Positions 38,201 to 50,350 of a DNA stretch of 64,000 bases are shown one piece after another (within the stretch, counting starts at the first letter, position 1; each line of letters begins with the position of its first letter). Made by a program: the position numbers and the translations under genes. The notes under the pieces were generated by a model. It saw only the letters and a program-made list of their open reading frames with translations, had not been told where the DNA came from and did not search any database. Source of the DNA: Sisyra terminalis (lineage: Eukaryota > Arthropoda > Insecta > Neuroptera > Sisyridae); assembly GCA_958496175.1 (NCBI GenBank), contig OY292276.1, positions 37,592,449 to 37,656,448 of the forward strand, written 5' to 3'.

Positions 38201-38428
38201 TCTTCAATTTAATTTTATTGGGCTCACAAAAAGTAACAAACGACTAAAATGTGACAAACTTGATTTAAATAAATATTAGTTTCTGGCGAAAAATCAATTC
38301 GGTTGTTGCTGGACAGGTTTTTTGCTATATTCTCGGAATATATGAATCGAAGATTATGGGAAAAGTCGAACTTACTTAATTGGATGGTCTTATTTCAATT
38401 TTGATTAGAACCACTTTCTTTATTTCTA
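35210..38428. other. AT-rich sequence with one unidentified open frame
   Basis: No gene is supported. 35210-35330 continues with TATCTTCCGGATAAAATTTT, related to motifs inside the family-B elements, so the element or a nested relic may extend here. The minus-strand frame at 36456-36728 is listed separately. Confidence 0.35.
36456..36728 (-). pseudogene. Unidentified 90-codon open frame, possible gene relic
   Basis: The peptide has ordinary amino-acid composition rather than the Phe/Lys/Ile/Asn bias of AT-noise frames (for example SSIDEVCEKLVNSPAHVEIS, then SLANDFLFGI). After the TGA the same frame continues for 17 more plausible codons (TSGLDENVAIVAGDTER) before a stop. I do not recognise a family. 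It could be a decayed transposon or retroposed gene, or a conserved non-coding element that happens to be open. Confidence 0.25.
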
Positions 38429-38635
38429 GTGCTGGTATTTTCACTCATGGTTTGGTAGACTATATCCTTATGATAACTTTTTAATAGAAAAAAGTATCAA
38501 TTACATAAATTACACACATTTACACCATTTACACCATTATTCTTAGATTTAAATGCCTGGTTTTCTTTATCTTCCGGATAAATTTTTTTTTGGCAGATAA
38601 ATGTCACTATCTAGATGTGAAAAAAACAACCCTTA
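38429..38635. mobile_element. MITE family B, copy 2 (inverted relative to copy 1)
   Basis: Begins GTGCTGGTATTTTCACTCAT (the right-end type of copy 1) and ends TCTAGATGTGAAAAAAACAA then CCCTTA, which reversed matches the TAAGGG...TTTTCACATC end of copies 1 and 3. About 207 bp. Confidence 0.7.
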
Positions 38636-40530
38636 ATGACATGGTTTAATTATGCTAAGCAATACCCAAAAGCTAATAAATAATAGGAAATTGAAGATGT
38701 GCTTGCATTATTGTTTTCAAAATTATTACTATGATACTGTAAGCATTACTTTCTGATACGAAAACAGTGTTAATTATTTGCAATGATATTTCAGTATCAA
38801 TCGTGGAGTTTAAACCAACTATTACGCATTTTTTCTTAATTTTTTTATACTTAAGAGTACCATAAGGAATCTCTGAAAATCTAGAGTTTTGGAACTACAC
38901 AAGTTTTGATTTTGTGTAGAACTGCATAAAATATATAATTACAAAGATTGACAAGTCATTATTTAGTTTTCCTCGGAAAAAAGCACCCCCCACCTATATA
39001 CAGTTTTATGAACTTTTCTATATAAAGCTTAGAAAAAAAAAATTTTTGTTTAATACAATAATATAAATAATCGATTAAATCTGATGTTTTAATGATACTT
39101 ACCCAAAGTGAAGTTCATAATTTCTGTAATTTTATTTTTAATTAAGCTGTCTTTTATTAACATTTAGCAAAAGGTAAAAATGACCTTTATTGTATTTGAG
39201 TACAAATATAGCTGATACAATATTAGTATTGACTTTCCTTCTAAAGTTTAATGAAATACCAACCATTTGTACAGTAGCAGATTGAATAACGGATAAGGCT
39301 AATTTATTAAGCTTAGTTAGTAACGTTAGAAGTTTTTTTTTATGAACATTAAACTCAATTTATCATATATATTATTCGATGATTTTTTTAATATTTTAAA
39401 TTTATTAGACAAACAATAAATATTCATTTGGTAATTACGTGCTGACTACATTGCTAATTGTATTTTCAATAATGATTTCATCAAATTCTTTCATTAATTT
39501 CAAATTTATTTTAAAAATTTTCAAAACTAAAATTTCTTCATTAGGTAAAATTTTTGAATTTATCAAGAAAATATGCATCGTATAAATTTAACCATGTCGT
39601 TTAAGTGATAATTCAATAAACAGAATGTTTGTTACAATGTTAAGGACTATTTACAATAAATTTACAAACAAGGTAATGGCAAAGTAAAATGGAAATAGCA
39701 GGCAGGAGTTTTATAAAAATTTGGAAGAACAATAAATTATAAGATTAACGCAAATTGCAAAATAAGATCCGAAATATTGAAAAAAGATTTACTAAGACCA
39801 TGTATCTTTCAAAATCAAATATTTTAAATTAAAAAATAAAATAAAATTGAGATAAAAGGAAACTACTTGAATCTAAAGGATCTTATTAGGAAAATGTATA
39901 GTGTAAGAAAGAATTCATCTCCAACCATAATGTAAAAAAGTATAATGGAAAAAAGATCAACTTAACTAAAACGGATGATTAAATTTGGAAGAGCTTTGAG
40001 CCAAAAAAATGCATTCAAAAATATAAGCATTTAATATTTTTGCTTAAGATTATTTAAAATAGAAATTATAAGTTACATAAAATGTATAAATTATGGCAAA
40101 TTACTCAACAATTTCAAAATAATTGTATTCTGTATTTTTTCAAGAGGCCAGTCACTATCTCATTAAATTTTATTCCATTCGAATGTTATTAGAATTAACA
40201 ATATAATTGGATTGAATAATTTGATCTGTAGATTGTCGATTTTATTCCAAACAGTAGCCATCCACATAAAAATCTTTTGAGACATTCCAAATAAATAATA
40301 AATATAATAAAAAACTTATAAATATTGCACATTAAAATTTTATAATTACCATTTTCAGTTAAAAATAAGTATAAATAATTTCCAAGTCAGCAATTTGTGA
40401 AAAAAATTAACATAATATCACAAAATCGTTATTTCATTTTCACGTAAATGATGATTTAGACATTTAATTTTTTCTAAAATAAATTAATTGTTTATTTCTA
40501 AATAAATGGCAAATAAGGAAAATTTTTGAT
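38636..40530. other. AT-rich sequence, nothing recognisable
   Basis: A/T-rich with purine-rich patches (39690-40020). No gene or element end seen. Confidence 0.45.
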
Positions 40531-41420
40531 ATAAACCACGTGTGTCCTTCACATTGTTTTTTGTTTTTGTTTTTTTTTCTTGTAAGAGTATATTGGTCTT
40601 CTTTGCTTCTTTGCATACAAGAAAAACGTGACAATATATTTTAACTGTTTAGAGGAACTGATGAGAAATTTGACAAAATTCAACGGTATTTAATGATCGT
40701 GAACCTGCACGTTCTGCCTACCTAATAATTATTCATTAAAATTGTTAAAACTCGACATAGGCACACTGAATCCGTGGTCCGTCCTCTAAATATTAGATCG
40801 AGCAATTTAATTTTGGAAAAACTAATTAATTTCATTGAACAAGTTTAGAGATAGGCTAAGTCGTTTCAGTTGGGGATCTTCGTTCGTGTAAGACCCAATC
40901 TTCGATTTCACATCAACATTGTTTCTGAAAATGATTTTTTCGGCAATCTAACCATTGTATTTATATGTTCTAAACACAGTTACGATAATAGATGATGTGT
41001 GTTCTACGATTACGAGATGAGATTTAATAGCTTTAATGATGTAATAACAGAGCAGCCACTGTTAACTCCCTTTTCCTCTCGACATTGTCCCGGCGTTTAT
41101 TTCTTTATGAAAAAAGCCAGAATGAGATTGATAATAGCATAAGTAACTAAAGAAAAAATTAAAATAATATACTGGCTGCGTAGTCGATTATTAAAAAGTT
41201 TTTTCCAAAAAAATCTTTTAACCCGACTCTGTTCCAGAGCTTCAATGGCTGATATTGTGTTCCACGTGCTTCATACGTAATCTATATTTTACTTTTATTA
41301 TCTTGGTGTCATGTCGTTAATATTGTTATTGTTTCAAATCATGTTTTAAGTCCAGATTTGACATTCACTTGACCCAATTATTTATTTCTGATATAACATG
41401 CGTATCTACATCAATATGTA
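40531..41420. other. GC-richer island, candidate conserved non-coding element
   Basis: Includes an 11-bp perfect stem (40574-40584 with 40616-40626, loop 31), homeodomain-type TAATTATTCATTA (40727-40739) and tandem Sox motifs ATTGTTATTGTTT (about 41322-41334). No protein-coding signal. Regulatory role inferred. Confidence 0.3.
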
Positions 41421-43373
41421 ACACACATTATTATTTCTCTAGTATATCAATTAATAAACTTAATTTGAGAAAATATCTCAGTTTCCGTATCAATAACTAT
41501 GTATAATGTTCAGTGACGACTGATGAATGAGTGCTGTGTCACTGCAAAACTTTCAGAAAAATATATTTTTTTTAATATATTTATTTCATATCGCGATTTG
41601 TACAACTTTATATAATTGTAAAACAATTAACCGTTCAATATATTATATAACTTTTATTAAATACAAATTAAATTCTACTATTACTAAAAATAATAGTTTC
41701 TTTATAATTATTTTATGATATTGTATAATGTACTGAAACAAACATTGCGATTGTGACAGCATTTGATTTTATACAACTGGATTTATTTCGTTTATTTTTT
41801 TTTCGAAATTGCAAATCTCCAGGTCTTTACCGATTATTTACACGATCTTTTTTATCATGTGCCAATGGAGTTTCACATCCACAGGATAGGTAAGGACACT
41901 GCTAGTTGTCAAGGGAGGTATTAGCGTTATTTTCACGGCAAAATCGATTTTTTTTTTCAAAATTTAATTGAAAAATGTATATCTTGAAGGTAAGTTACAA
42001 AGGATACAGCAAGGAATACTGTTGCGGGAGGATTGCTAAAGGAGATGTTTTCAATATTTAGTGGACATATTTTTTATAAATTTCAACTTATGTATTTACA
42101 GCTGTATTATACTTACTTCTAATATAGATTGGCAGAACAACGTCTGCTCTGCCGGGTTCAGCTACTATAGTACCTTATGAAAGCATTTTAATATAGCTGT
42201 TAATCCAACTACTGTGGAATTGTTGTAAAACGTATTTTGTTACTAAAATTAAAGAGGGGGGGTCATCTTTAGAAAAAGATTGTTTGTTTAGTAATAGATA
42301 GATAAGTAAGTAGTAGAATATCTTCAAATTCATTGCAAAGTATACCTTGGTCTCTTTTTGTACGAATTGATTTTTTAACACAAGCAGAAAGAAAAAAAAT
42401 CTTTTTCCACGAATTAATTAATTTTAACGCGAATTTTTGTATATGCACAAATCAATATCTTAAATAAATTCTAGCATATTTTTAATACTGTTTACACTTA
42501 GTTCTTTTTCATTTGATTTTTTTGGGAAAATATCTATCGTGTAAAAAGAGAATTAGGAGGATAACACTCATAACATCTTTCTAAATTATCGCAGAACAAC
42601 TATTCAGGATCAGCAGAATATAGTTTGGGAAATACTGTGCTTGCATAGTGACGGATCAGGTCCCGAATTTAAAAGTTCTAGTTTTTAATTAATAATTATT
42701 TGTTTACATCTTATTCTTTATTTATTTTTAACAATTTTTTTTCAAAATTATTTAACTATCGTCATCAGGTAATGTTTTATTGTGTCAATTGTAAACAAAT
42801 TTCAAACAAAGTGTTTGTTGTAAATGATTTGTCGTTACGGATATTGGTTGGATTCATTTTGTGGAGTAAAATTAATTCGAATTCTTCCAGGGTAATCATA
42901 TATGATCCTTTCTAGTAAATGAGTAGATTCATAGTTGGTTTCAAAGTTATGCACTTATGATTTCCGTTGTATACGTAAATGTTTTGTAAAATTTGAAGAT
43001 GTTGTTGAACTAGGCTTTCTGGTTGTATGTTTCTTATGCCTAGTCCCGAAAGATCTATCAGTTTAGCCATTAAAGAATTTCTCACATGAACATTTAATTT
43101 TATATATTCCTGTTTTATTTTAAGGCCATAATGTGATATATTATAAACTTTTTGAATTCCTAACAGAACAAGTGAGAAAAAATACTAAAATCGATTTATT
43201 TAAAATTTTTACCCTCTTCCCCCCAATTAATATTGATTGAAAACTAAGTTTCTGCATTTTCTAAAAGTTTTTATGCGTTTATCTTTTAATGAAATTTATA
43301 ATATCATTTCAAACTTTTTTGCTGAGGTTTAAATAAAATTTTGATTACAAAACAGTAACAATCATCGTAGATC
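41421..43373. other. AT-rich sequence with a LINE-like 3' tail
   Basis: At 42130-42165, AGAACAACGTCTGCTCTGCC then GGGTTCAGCTA resembles the 3' tail motif of insect RTE-type LINEs (GGGTCAGCTAGT). No reverse-transcriptase sequence remains next to it. The rest is AT-rich with no gene. Confidence 0.35.
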
Positions 43374-43694
43374 AGGAGTGGGCATACTTAGTCCTGGTAT
43401 GATCGACAATAATTTTTCTTGTTTATTCGCGATCGACTTCGAAAAATGGGTTAAATTAAAAACAAATACAAATTTAAAAAGAGAATGAGTAAAAAGGAGT
43501 ATTTGAAGTACTATTAGGGGAATCGATAAAATATGTTGTAGAATAGATGCGTGATTAGTTTAAAATTAAAGTTTCATTGTCTGTTAAATTTTTGGTACAC
43601 ATTTTTAAAAGATTTGAAATTTACCTTCAAATTTATTTAAACACCTGCGATCGATTGTCGATCTATTCGGCATCGACCGTTTGCCCACCCCTAT
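43374..43694. mobile_element. hAT-type MITE (321 bp)
   Basis: Left end AGGAGTGGGCATAC, right end GTTTGCCCACCCCT: imperfect inverted repeats of the GGGGTGGGCAAAC type common in hAT elements. Flanking 8-mers CGTAGATC (43366-43373) and CCTAGATG (43695-43702) agree at 6 of 8 bases, consistent with a decayed 8-bp target duplication. Subterminal GATCGAC motifs occur near both ends. No transposase. Confidence 0.75.
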
Positions 43695-43899
43695 CCTAGA
43701 TGAATGGAAGTTTTTAAGAATCTTATAAAGCTCTTAAATCAGTCTCAATATTAACCAAAAAACACTGTGTACAATATTATATTCGGGAAATGCATAAAAC
43801 TGCAGGTCTTATTAACGTTATTTTTTTTAACTTGACATTTAATTTTAATGAATGGAGAATTAATTCCAATCAGTCATTGTTTTAAATATTGAGTCCCCA

Positions 43900-44480
43900 T
43901 TTGAAAATATTTCAGGCTGCCACTGGTATTATTCGTTTAACTTCAACCTGCATTTTACAAAATACAAACTGAAATGTAGATGTTTCACACAAACTTTTCC
44001 CAGCTGTGAAACAGTTTTCTTTTTGGAAAAGTCCAAGTTTATAGACATAACACTAAAAAGAGAAGAAGAGAAAAATAATGAATAAATTTTATATAACAAG
44101 TATAGAAATATATAGAGATGAATTGAGGCCAAGGCGATGGTTGCAGAGACAAAAGCGGGCCCACGCCAAACGCCAAACTGTTGAAACATTCATGGACCTC
44201 TCGTGCATCATCACATCCATTTCCTCTTCCTCCTTGGGCCTATTTATTTTTCTGTCCGCCGATCGGAACCCACTAAACGCCACTCAACCGTTTTATGTTC
44301 AATATTCAACGTCAAATATCGAAAGTTGAGCATTGAATTGGACGCGTACAGGAAATGTTTACCCATTGACGATATACAATATATCAATGTATTATGAAAC
44401 TAATATGTCAAGACGTTTGAAAATTTTATCGTTCACGAAAAGGAGAAACGGAATTGTTTGAACTTTTATATGAATATCAG
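43900..44480. other. GC-richer island, candidate conserved non-coding element
   Basis: Mixed-composition DNA (44110-44350 in particular) with overlapping open frames on both strands, none with a domain. Candidate cis-regulatory element. Confidence 0.3.
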
Positions 44481-45210
44481 TAATATCAAAACAAGAAAAA
44501 TTGCCGTTTCACATTACTTTTTCACGATAGAAACAGTAAACCTTTTATTTTAACATAAATATATCTTAAAGCTGCTTTTCTCGTATAAACTTCCATCAGT
44601 GATTATAAAACTATGTTAACTCGGAAGCAACGACTTATAACGAGTCATAACCTAAAGCGACATATTAATTATAAAATTCAAATGCAAAAAAATCGATCAA
44701 CTACTATTAAGTATAAGTTTGTATGCATTGTACAAACTATGAGATATTATTTCAAAGCAGCTATCTAATTGTAAGTGTAAAATCTCTAATCTTTTACTTG
44801 CTATATGTCACGAAACGTTCGTTCCGATACTAATTATGATGCACTAAAGAATTTTAAACACTTTTTGAATCTTTTAACAATCTTATCTGCTTCAATGACT
44901 AACAAATATTGGAAAACCGATATACAAAATTTAAAAAAAAAATCAATCAAAGCGAGAATCGGAAAATTTTCAAACCCAAAAAGTCTAATTACCAAAATAT
45001 TAAGAGAATAGGATAACAAAGATAACAAAGTAAATAACAATATAAAATCTGGTAAGATCGTTTGATTTTGGGTTATTGTACTGAACTACCCTTACAAATT
45101 ACCAAAATTTCCGTAAAAACTTTTATTTATTTTCTTTGATAATAATTATTGTCTAATTAATAATATAAAACAATTAAGCCTAATGATGAGAATATATTTT
45201 CTCATCATAC
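44481..45210. other. AT-rich sequence ending in a short palindrome
   Basis: No gene. ATGATGAGA (45183-45191) and TCTCATCAT (45200-45208) form a 9-bp inverted repeat just outside the following MITE. Confidence 0.45.
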
Positions 45211-45383
45211 TAAGGGCCGGTATTTTCACATCAAGATAGCGACATCTATCGTCAAGATAAAGTTTTATCCATAAGATAACAAAAAAATGCGCTTTTTCAC
45301 CTAAGAATTTTGATATGAATAGGATTAATGTGCAGGATATATCTAGCAGATAAATTTTAAATAGCTATAAGGATATTAGAGCA
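45211..45383. mobile_element. MITE family B, copy 3 (right end decayed)
   Basis: Left end TAAGGGCCGGTATTTTCACA, then TCAAGATAG and AAGTTTTATCC, parallel to copy 1. The right end keeps only a partial match (ATAGCTATAAGGATAT). Confidence 0.65.
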
Positions 45384-46900
45384 AAAGCTTGGAACGACCA
45401 GACTTTCGTTATTTTATAACAGCTGAAAGTTTTTTTCTGCGCATGTCCTCAATACAGGTTAAAACGATATACGACTGTGGAGTTTAGATGGTGGTTATTT
45501 TGGTAGGCATCAGGTAACAAAGGTGTATACAATAAAAGCTTAGTTTTGTGAAAGTATAAAGATCAGTTTTTTTTATATTTTCTTCGGAATTGTATTAGAA
45601 ATCACATTCACCGTTGCTTGTTACAGATACTTAGTACGGTTTCAACCCCCTTCCAGACATCTCTAAACATAAATAGTTAGAATTTTAAAATAAAAATTAG
45701 AATTACGTCATTGTATAATAGTTGAATTTTATACACAGTCCTTGGGCAACTATCAAAATATGTTATCCTTGTAACCGGATAGTTTTGATAGATTTGCATC
45801 TTCCCAGATGCATTGAAGTTCTGTCGTAGGTGCGAGCATGAAGCATAATATATTCAAGCTGATGTGAGTGAGATAGCGCATTTAGTTTTATTTTAATAAT
45901 TAAAATATTTCATACTTCATATATATGATGGTTATGAACATAGAAGAACTATTTTATTATTGGATTTTAAATTGTTTGACAAAATGTAAAAACTGTCCGG
46001 CTGCTTGTAGAGCATTTTGATAGTTTAAAGTAGTTTAAGTAGTATAAGTAAAACTCAACTTTTATACTTTAAAATAAGTAAAATTGTAATTTATTCAAGT
46101 TTAGGGATGTCCGGCAAGAGGTTTAAACCGTTCTAAGTGGTTGACTATGGAGGATATGATTTCTAATATTAATCCCAAGAAAATGTAAATAAAATGATCT
46201 TTTTGCTTTCGCGAAACTAAGTTTTTATTCTATACATCTTTCCTATCTGTTACCTGCTAGAGTAATCACTATCCAAACTCTCTAGTTGCTGATCGTTCTT
46301 ATCTGAATTGGGGATATGCACAGAGAACTACAAAATGTAATTTTTGATTCGCAACATATTTCAGTGTTAGTGATAATATGGGCAATGTCGGAAGAAAATT
46401 TGAATATTTTTCAAATATCTGACAAATTTCGTATGGGTACTTACCTCACCATTAGGTTCAGCATCATTATATTTGATATGTCAATGTTTGTGCAACGTAC
46501 TTTTTATCTCACGTTAATTAAATGATTATGATAATTTCTTTTATTCACGAAACTATATCGGCTGCTATATTATACCTTCCGTTTCTTACACAAAGTCGAT
46601 TTATTCCAAACAAATAGCTTTTGGTGCAAAAGTGGCTTAACCCTCAAAACCTTTAAAATGGGGTAGACAATCAAATTAGGTGATACAAAACAAGACGAAT
46701 GATTTGATTGTGAAGTTGCGCAAGGGATTTTATGTAACACTCAACCCGTATTACCTGAATAATTGATTCGTTCGAGTCACATCTGACAGAAATTCCCTCG
46801 ATAAAAAATTTAAAAAATAACGCACATAAAAAATCAAGTTGAAAAGAAGTGATCTTTTTTCTTGGATATTTCATCAACATCCGGAATGTATTGTCGAGGA
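45384..46900. other. AT-rich sequence with small stem-loops
   Basis: ACTATCAAAATATGTTATCC (45750-45769) pairs with GGATAGTTTTGATAG (45778-45792), followed by a TGCATCT/AGATGCA stem (45797-45814). No gene is supported. Confidence 0.4.
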
Positions 46901-47480
46901 ACACTTTCAACGATGACAGCTATTAATGTCTTCATTTAAATAAATCGCCTTTATATTTTTGTGTGCGATGCCTACTTGATTAATTGGTCTACACGTTTTC
47001 GTTTCGTTTGATCGATTGTTGACAATACCATAAGGGAATCACCCCATACGAATTCGTATTTATAAAACAGAATTAAAACCTTAAATACCATAAAACCTTT
47101 TTATGTTCAAAATCTAAATAAATCTCACCGTTTGTGTCTTCCACTGTAAAGTAATATGTTTGAAATGTTTTATAAATGAGAATTGTCTGCAATAAATAGT
47201 TTTTCTATTTAATCGCATTGATAAATTAAAAATCTTTACATATTAAAGTTTGTTTATCGATCGCTTGTTCGATTCGTTCGCATCTTGTAAAAAGGTCATA
47301 TTTCTATGTTGGATGCTGCACATCTCGTTCTGGAGCCACATCTAACTTATTATTAAATCTCTTATGATTACTAAACGATACTAATGAAACAGCATCATGG
47401 GAACATCCTTTCGATAGACTACATAGTGTAACCAATACTCGCACATAAATACCATTTATTCTCTTATATGTACATTAGTG
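46900..47480. other. GC-richer island, candidate conserved non-coding element
   Basis: Less AT-biased than its flanks, with CGATCG and CGTTCG motifs (for example around 47258-47280). No coding signal. Confidence 0.25.
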
Positions 47481-48436
47481 TTTTTTAAATGTGTAGTAGT
47501 AGAAACTTGTTTTGCGGAAGGTAACAAAATCAAAATGAAAAAAAAATAATTACAAAAATACACGAATCAATAAGAGGAAAAGAGAACGAGACACGAAATA
47601 TTTTGCATATCCAGCAATAATGGTAATAATAACATTTTACAATTAATGGTGTAATTAAATTTAAAGTATAGTTGTCACCATGTGATTGTAATGGATGATG
47701 GAAACTAAATATGTAAGAGAAAACGAGATGGGAAAGTAATGCCGTTTTGATTTGTTCGAACAACAGTTAATGTCCATTTTTTTATCGATTTAATGTAGGT
47801 TTGTGTTATCAACGTTTATTCAATTCAACCAATTTTAAAATAAATATTTGAACCTAAAATGAAAAATATCATTTTGCCTCATTGTTATATAAGTTACCGT
47901 TAAAGTTCGAAAAACGTGAATGTATACCAACATTTAAATTGCCTATTGTAAAAATATTGATGGTCTAATTTCTAATGTTTAGGAATTGGATTGTGAAAAA
48001 CTATTTTTTTTATTAATTTCATCGTTTTATGTAATTTCAAAAATGCACGTAAAATTTTTCAAGACATCAAGATTTAAAATGAAATGAATCAAATGAATTA
48101 AATGAAGTGAAAGCTAATAAAGCACGGTAACGTTAATGCATTCAAACATTATTTCTGTCCCAAGATGTGAAGTAAAAAAAATTGCTTAAGAAAAAAAATA
48201 TAGTAAAGTGTTCAAAACCGGAATAGTGAAAAGGGATAATGTCCCAGACAAGTGAATGTGATAGGTTTAAAGTGAAGCACACCTGTGTATAGCTATAACT
48301 AGCTGATTCGGGGAAAAACAGCAAATTAACACAAAAAACATCATTTAGGTAGTATAACATTAATGTGAATTTGTACACTAAAAATAACACAAGCATACTG
48401 GTGGCTGGATGGTTAAACTGGCCACTCCAAAACTAG
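47481..48436. other. AT-rich sequence, nothing recognisable
   Basis: Short AT-derived open frames only; no element ends. Confidence 0.45.
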
Positions 48437-48912
48437 TACACGGAAAAAAATGTAGCAAAAATTAAAATAATACATTTAAGTTTCTGTTATTCATTATTAC
48501 CGTGTAGAATCTAGAATAAATTCTTTTTAATTTTTACGATGTTACCACGTAAATTATATTGAAGAAATATTACTACTCTATACAATACCCATTTTTATAG
48601 AACAGTACGCAAAAGTTTATTGAGAAATCAGAATGGGGAAAACAGGTAAGGAGTTTTGTCTCTTTTGTATGTATTTAGTACATTTATATATTCACTTACA
48701 CTTACAGAAAAAGTTTCCGATGTAACATCGCAATTTTTATGGTATTTATTACAGAAAGCTGTCGTTGTAATTGGGATATTATGACGTAAAAATTTAAATT
48801 CAAATGTCCGTAATGCATTTTAAAATTGAGTATTGTAATGACTAATATAATGAAAATCTAGTCCTAGATTACAGTGTTACATCGTAATTTTTACTGTATT
48901 TTTTTCCGTGTA
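48437..48912. mobile_element. MITE with TA|CACGG ends (476 bp)
   Basis: Left end TACACGGAAAAAAATGTAGC and right end ATTTTTTTCCGTGTA are inverted repeats; similarity continues inward through AAAAATTA. TA at both outer edges fits a TA target duplication. Internal repeats of TAATTTTTACGATGTTAC and its inverse occur twice, so it may be composite. No coding capacity. Confidence 0.75.
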
Positions 48913-49590
48913 GGTGCTGGGCTAAATTTTTGTTTCGAGCAAATTTTCAATATTTGTCGATGCCGTCTTTTACTAACCCTAGAGTCACTAAGACCCTGGT
49001 CGTAATAAAGTGATGATAAATAACAAACAAAAAAAGTATTGCACTAACTAGTTAATGTAGTACACTACTTCATGTACACATAACTTCTTCATACTTTTTA
49101 TGCAAAGTTTTTGATTTAATTTCACTCGATTAATGTCAATTGTTTGTTAAATTTTTTAATGATATATGATTGAGTACTGGATAAAGTCCCAAAAGGCAAC
49201 GAAACGTTGTACAAAAATCAAATATAAATCATTAAGAAGAAAATTTGATTCTAATTTTTAGTCCAGAAATCCTATGATAATAACCAATTTTTGATTTAAT
49301 TCTGTAAATCTTAAACCGTTATTTATTTTATATTTTTTTAGTTTAGTTTCTAGTTATTTACACTTAGAACGAAGGATAATTGTTGAAAAGCAATGTTTAA
49401 TTACTCAATACCAGCATAAACAAATTGAATTCCTCAACATCACAAAGATTTGCTATGATGGATAATTTACTTTACATTTTATATTTTAAGTGTATCGTAC
49501 TTTAAGGATAACATGGTTATAAAAAAAAAGTTTTTTAAGAGAAAAAATTCGATGAACATTAACCGTTTTATTTTTTCCCTTTTGGAACTT
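48913..49590. other. AT-rich sequence with a possible repeat-derived motif
   Basis: At 49176-49213, ACTGGATAAAGTCCCAAAAG then GCAACGAAACGTTGTAC resembles the CTGATGA...GAAACG layout found in some dispersed repeats, in a degenerate form. No gene. Confidence 0.3.
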
Positions 49591-50350
49591 ATAAATGTTT
49601 CAAACGTTACGCATCAGCGTATTTAGGAATATTCGATTGTATTCGGCACGGAAATATCGTTAAGAATGTATTGCGTACGATTGTGCGATTATCCCCAAGA
49701 ACTGTTCGGTTTCCCCTTTGTGGATTTTTTTCTTTTCACCCATCCAAAGCTGTCTGTTGGTGTATGGATGAGGCGCAGAACATACACATACATATCTCTA
49801 CAAATCATAACCTGTCAAGATTCGAACTCGACAAGTTATAACATAACTGCCTTTCATGTGTAGGATACGTAAAGAAGAAAATGTTATAATCTCGTATGCG
49901 GAATTAAATTCAATCAATGGTCGCTTCTTATAACATATACATAGACACATAGAGACCTGATGACGGCGTCCTCGTCTTCAGCGTCTTCGTGTATTCCTTT
50001 CCCCAGCCTCTTTCTGGTTGCGAGATAGAAACCGGTCCATCTGCACATTGTAATCACTTTTTATAAATATATATTTAATATACACATATATTTATTCTCT
50101 CATATGAAAGCAGCGTAGTGCAGTTCGATGATCTTACAACTCTAGGAAAACAGAGCGAAAGAGTACATTTTCTAATTATTTGAATAATAAAATCATTGAT
50201 GCGTGTTTACGATTTTTTTTGCTTCTCCGGTTTTGGTCATATCATTTTAACGCCTCAACTGTTCATAATGGTTAAAACGGAAAATGTGCTGCTTGCTTGT
50301 GTAATGACAATTCACTTTGCAAATAACACATGAGACATACGATTATTTAC
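49591..50350. other. GC-richer island, candidate conserved non-coding element
   Basis: Mixed composition with a 65-codon plus-strand open frame lacking any known domain. The stretch near 49955-50045 is CG-containing (GACGGCGTCCTCGTCTTCAG). Candidate regulatory DNA. Confidence 0.3.
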
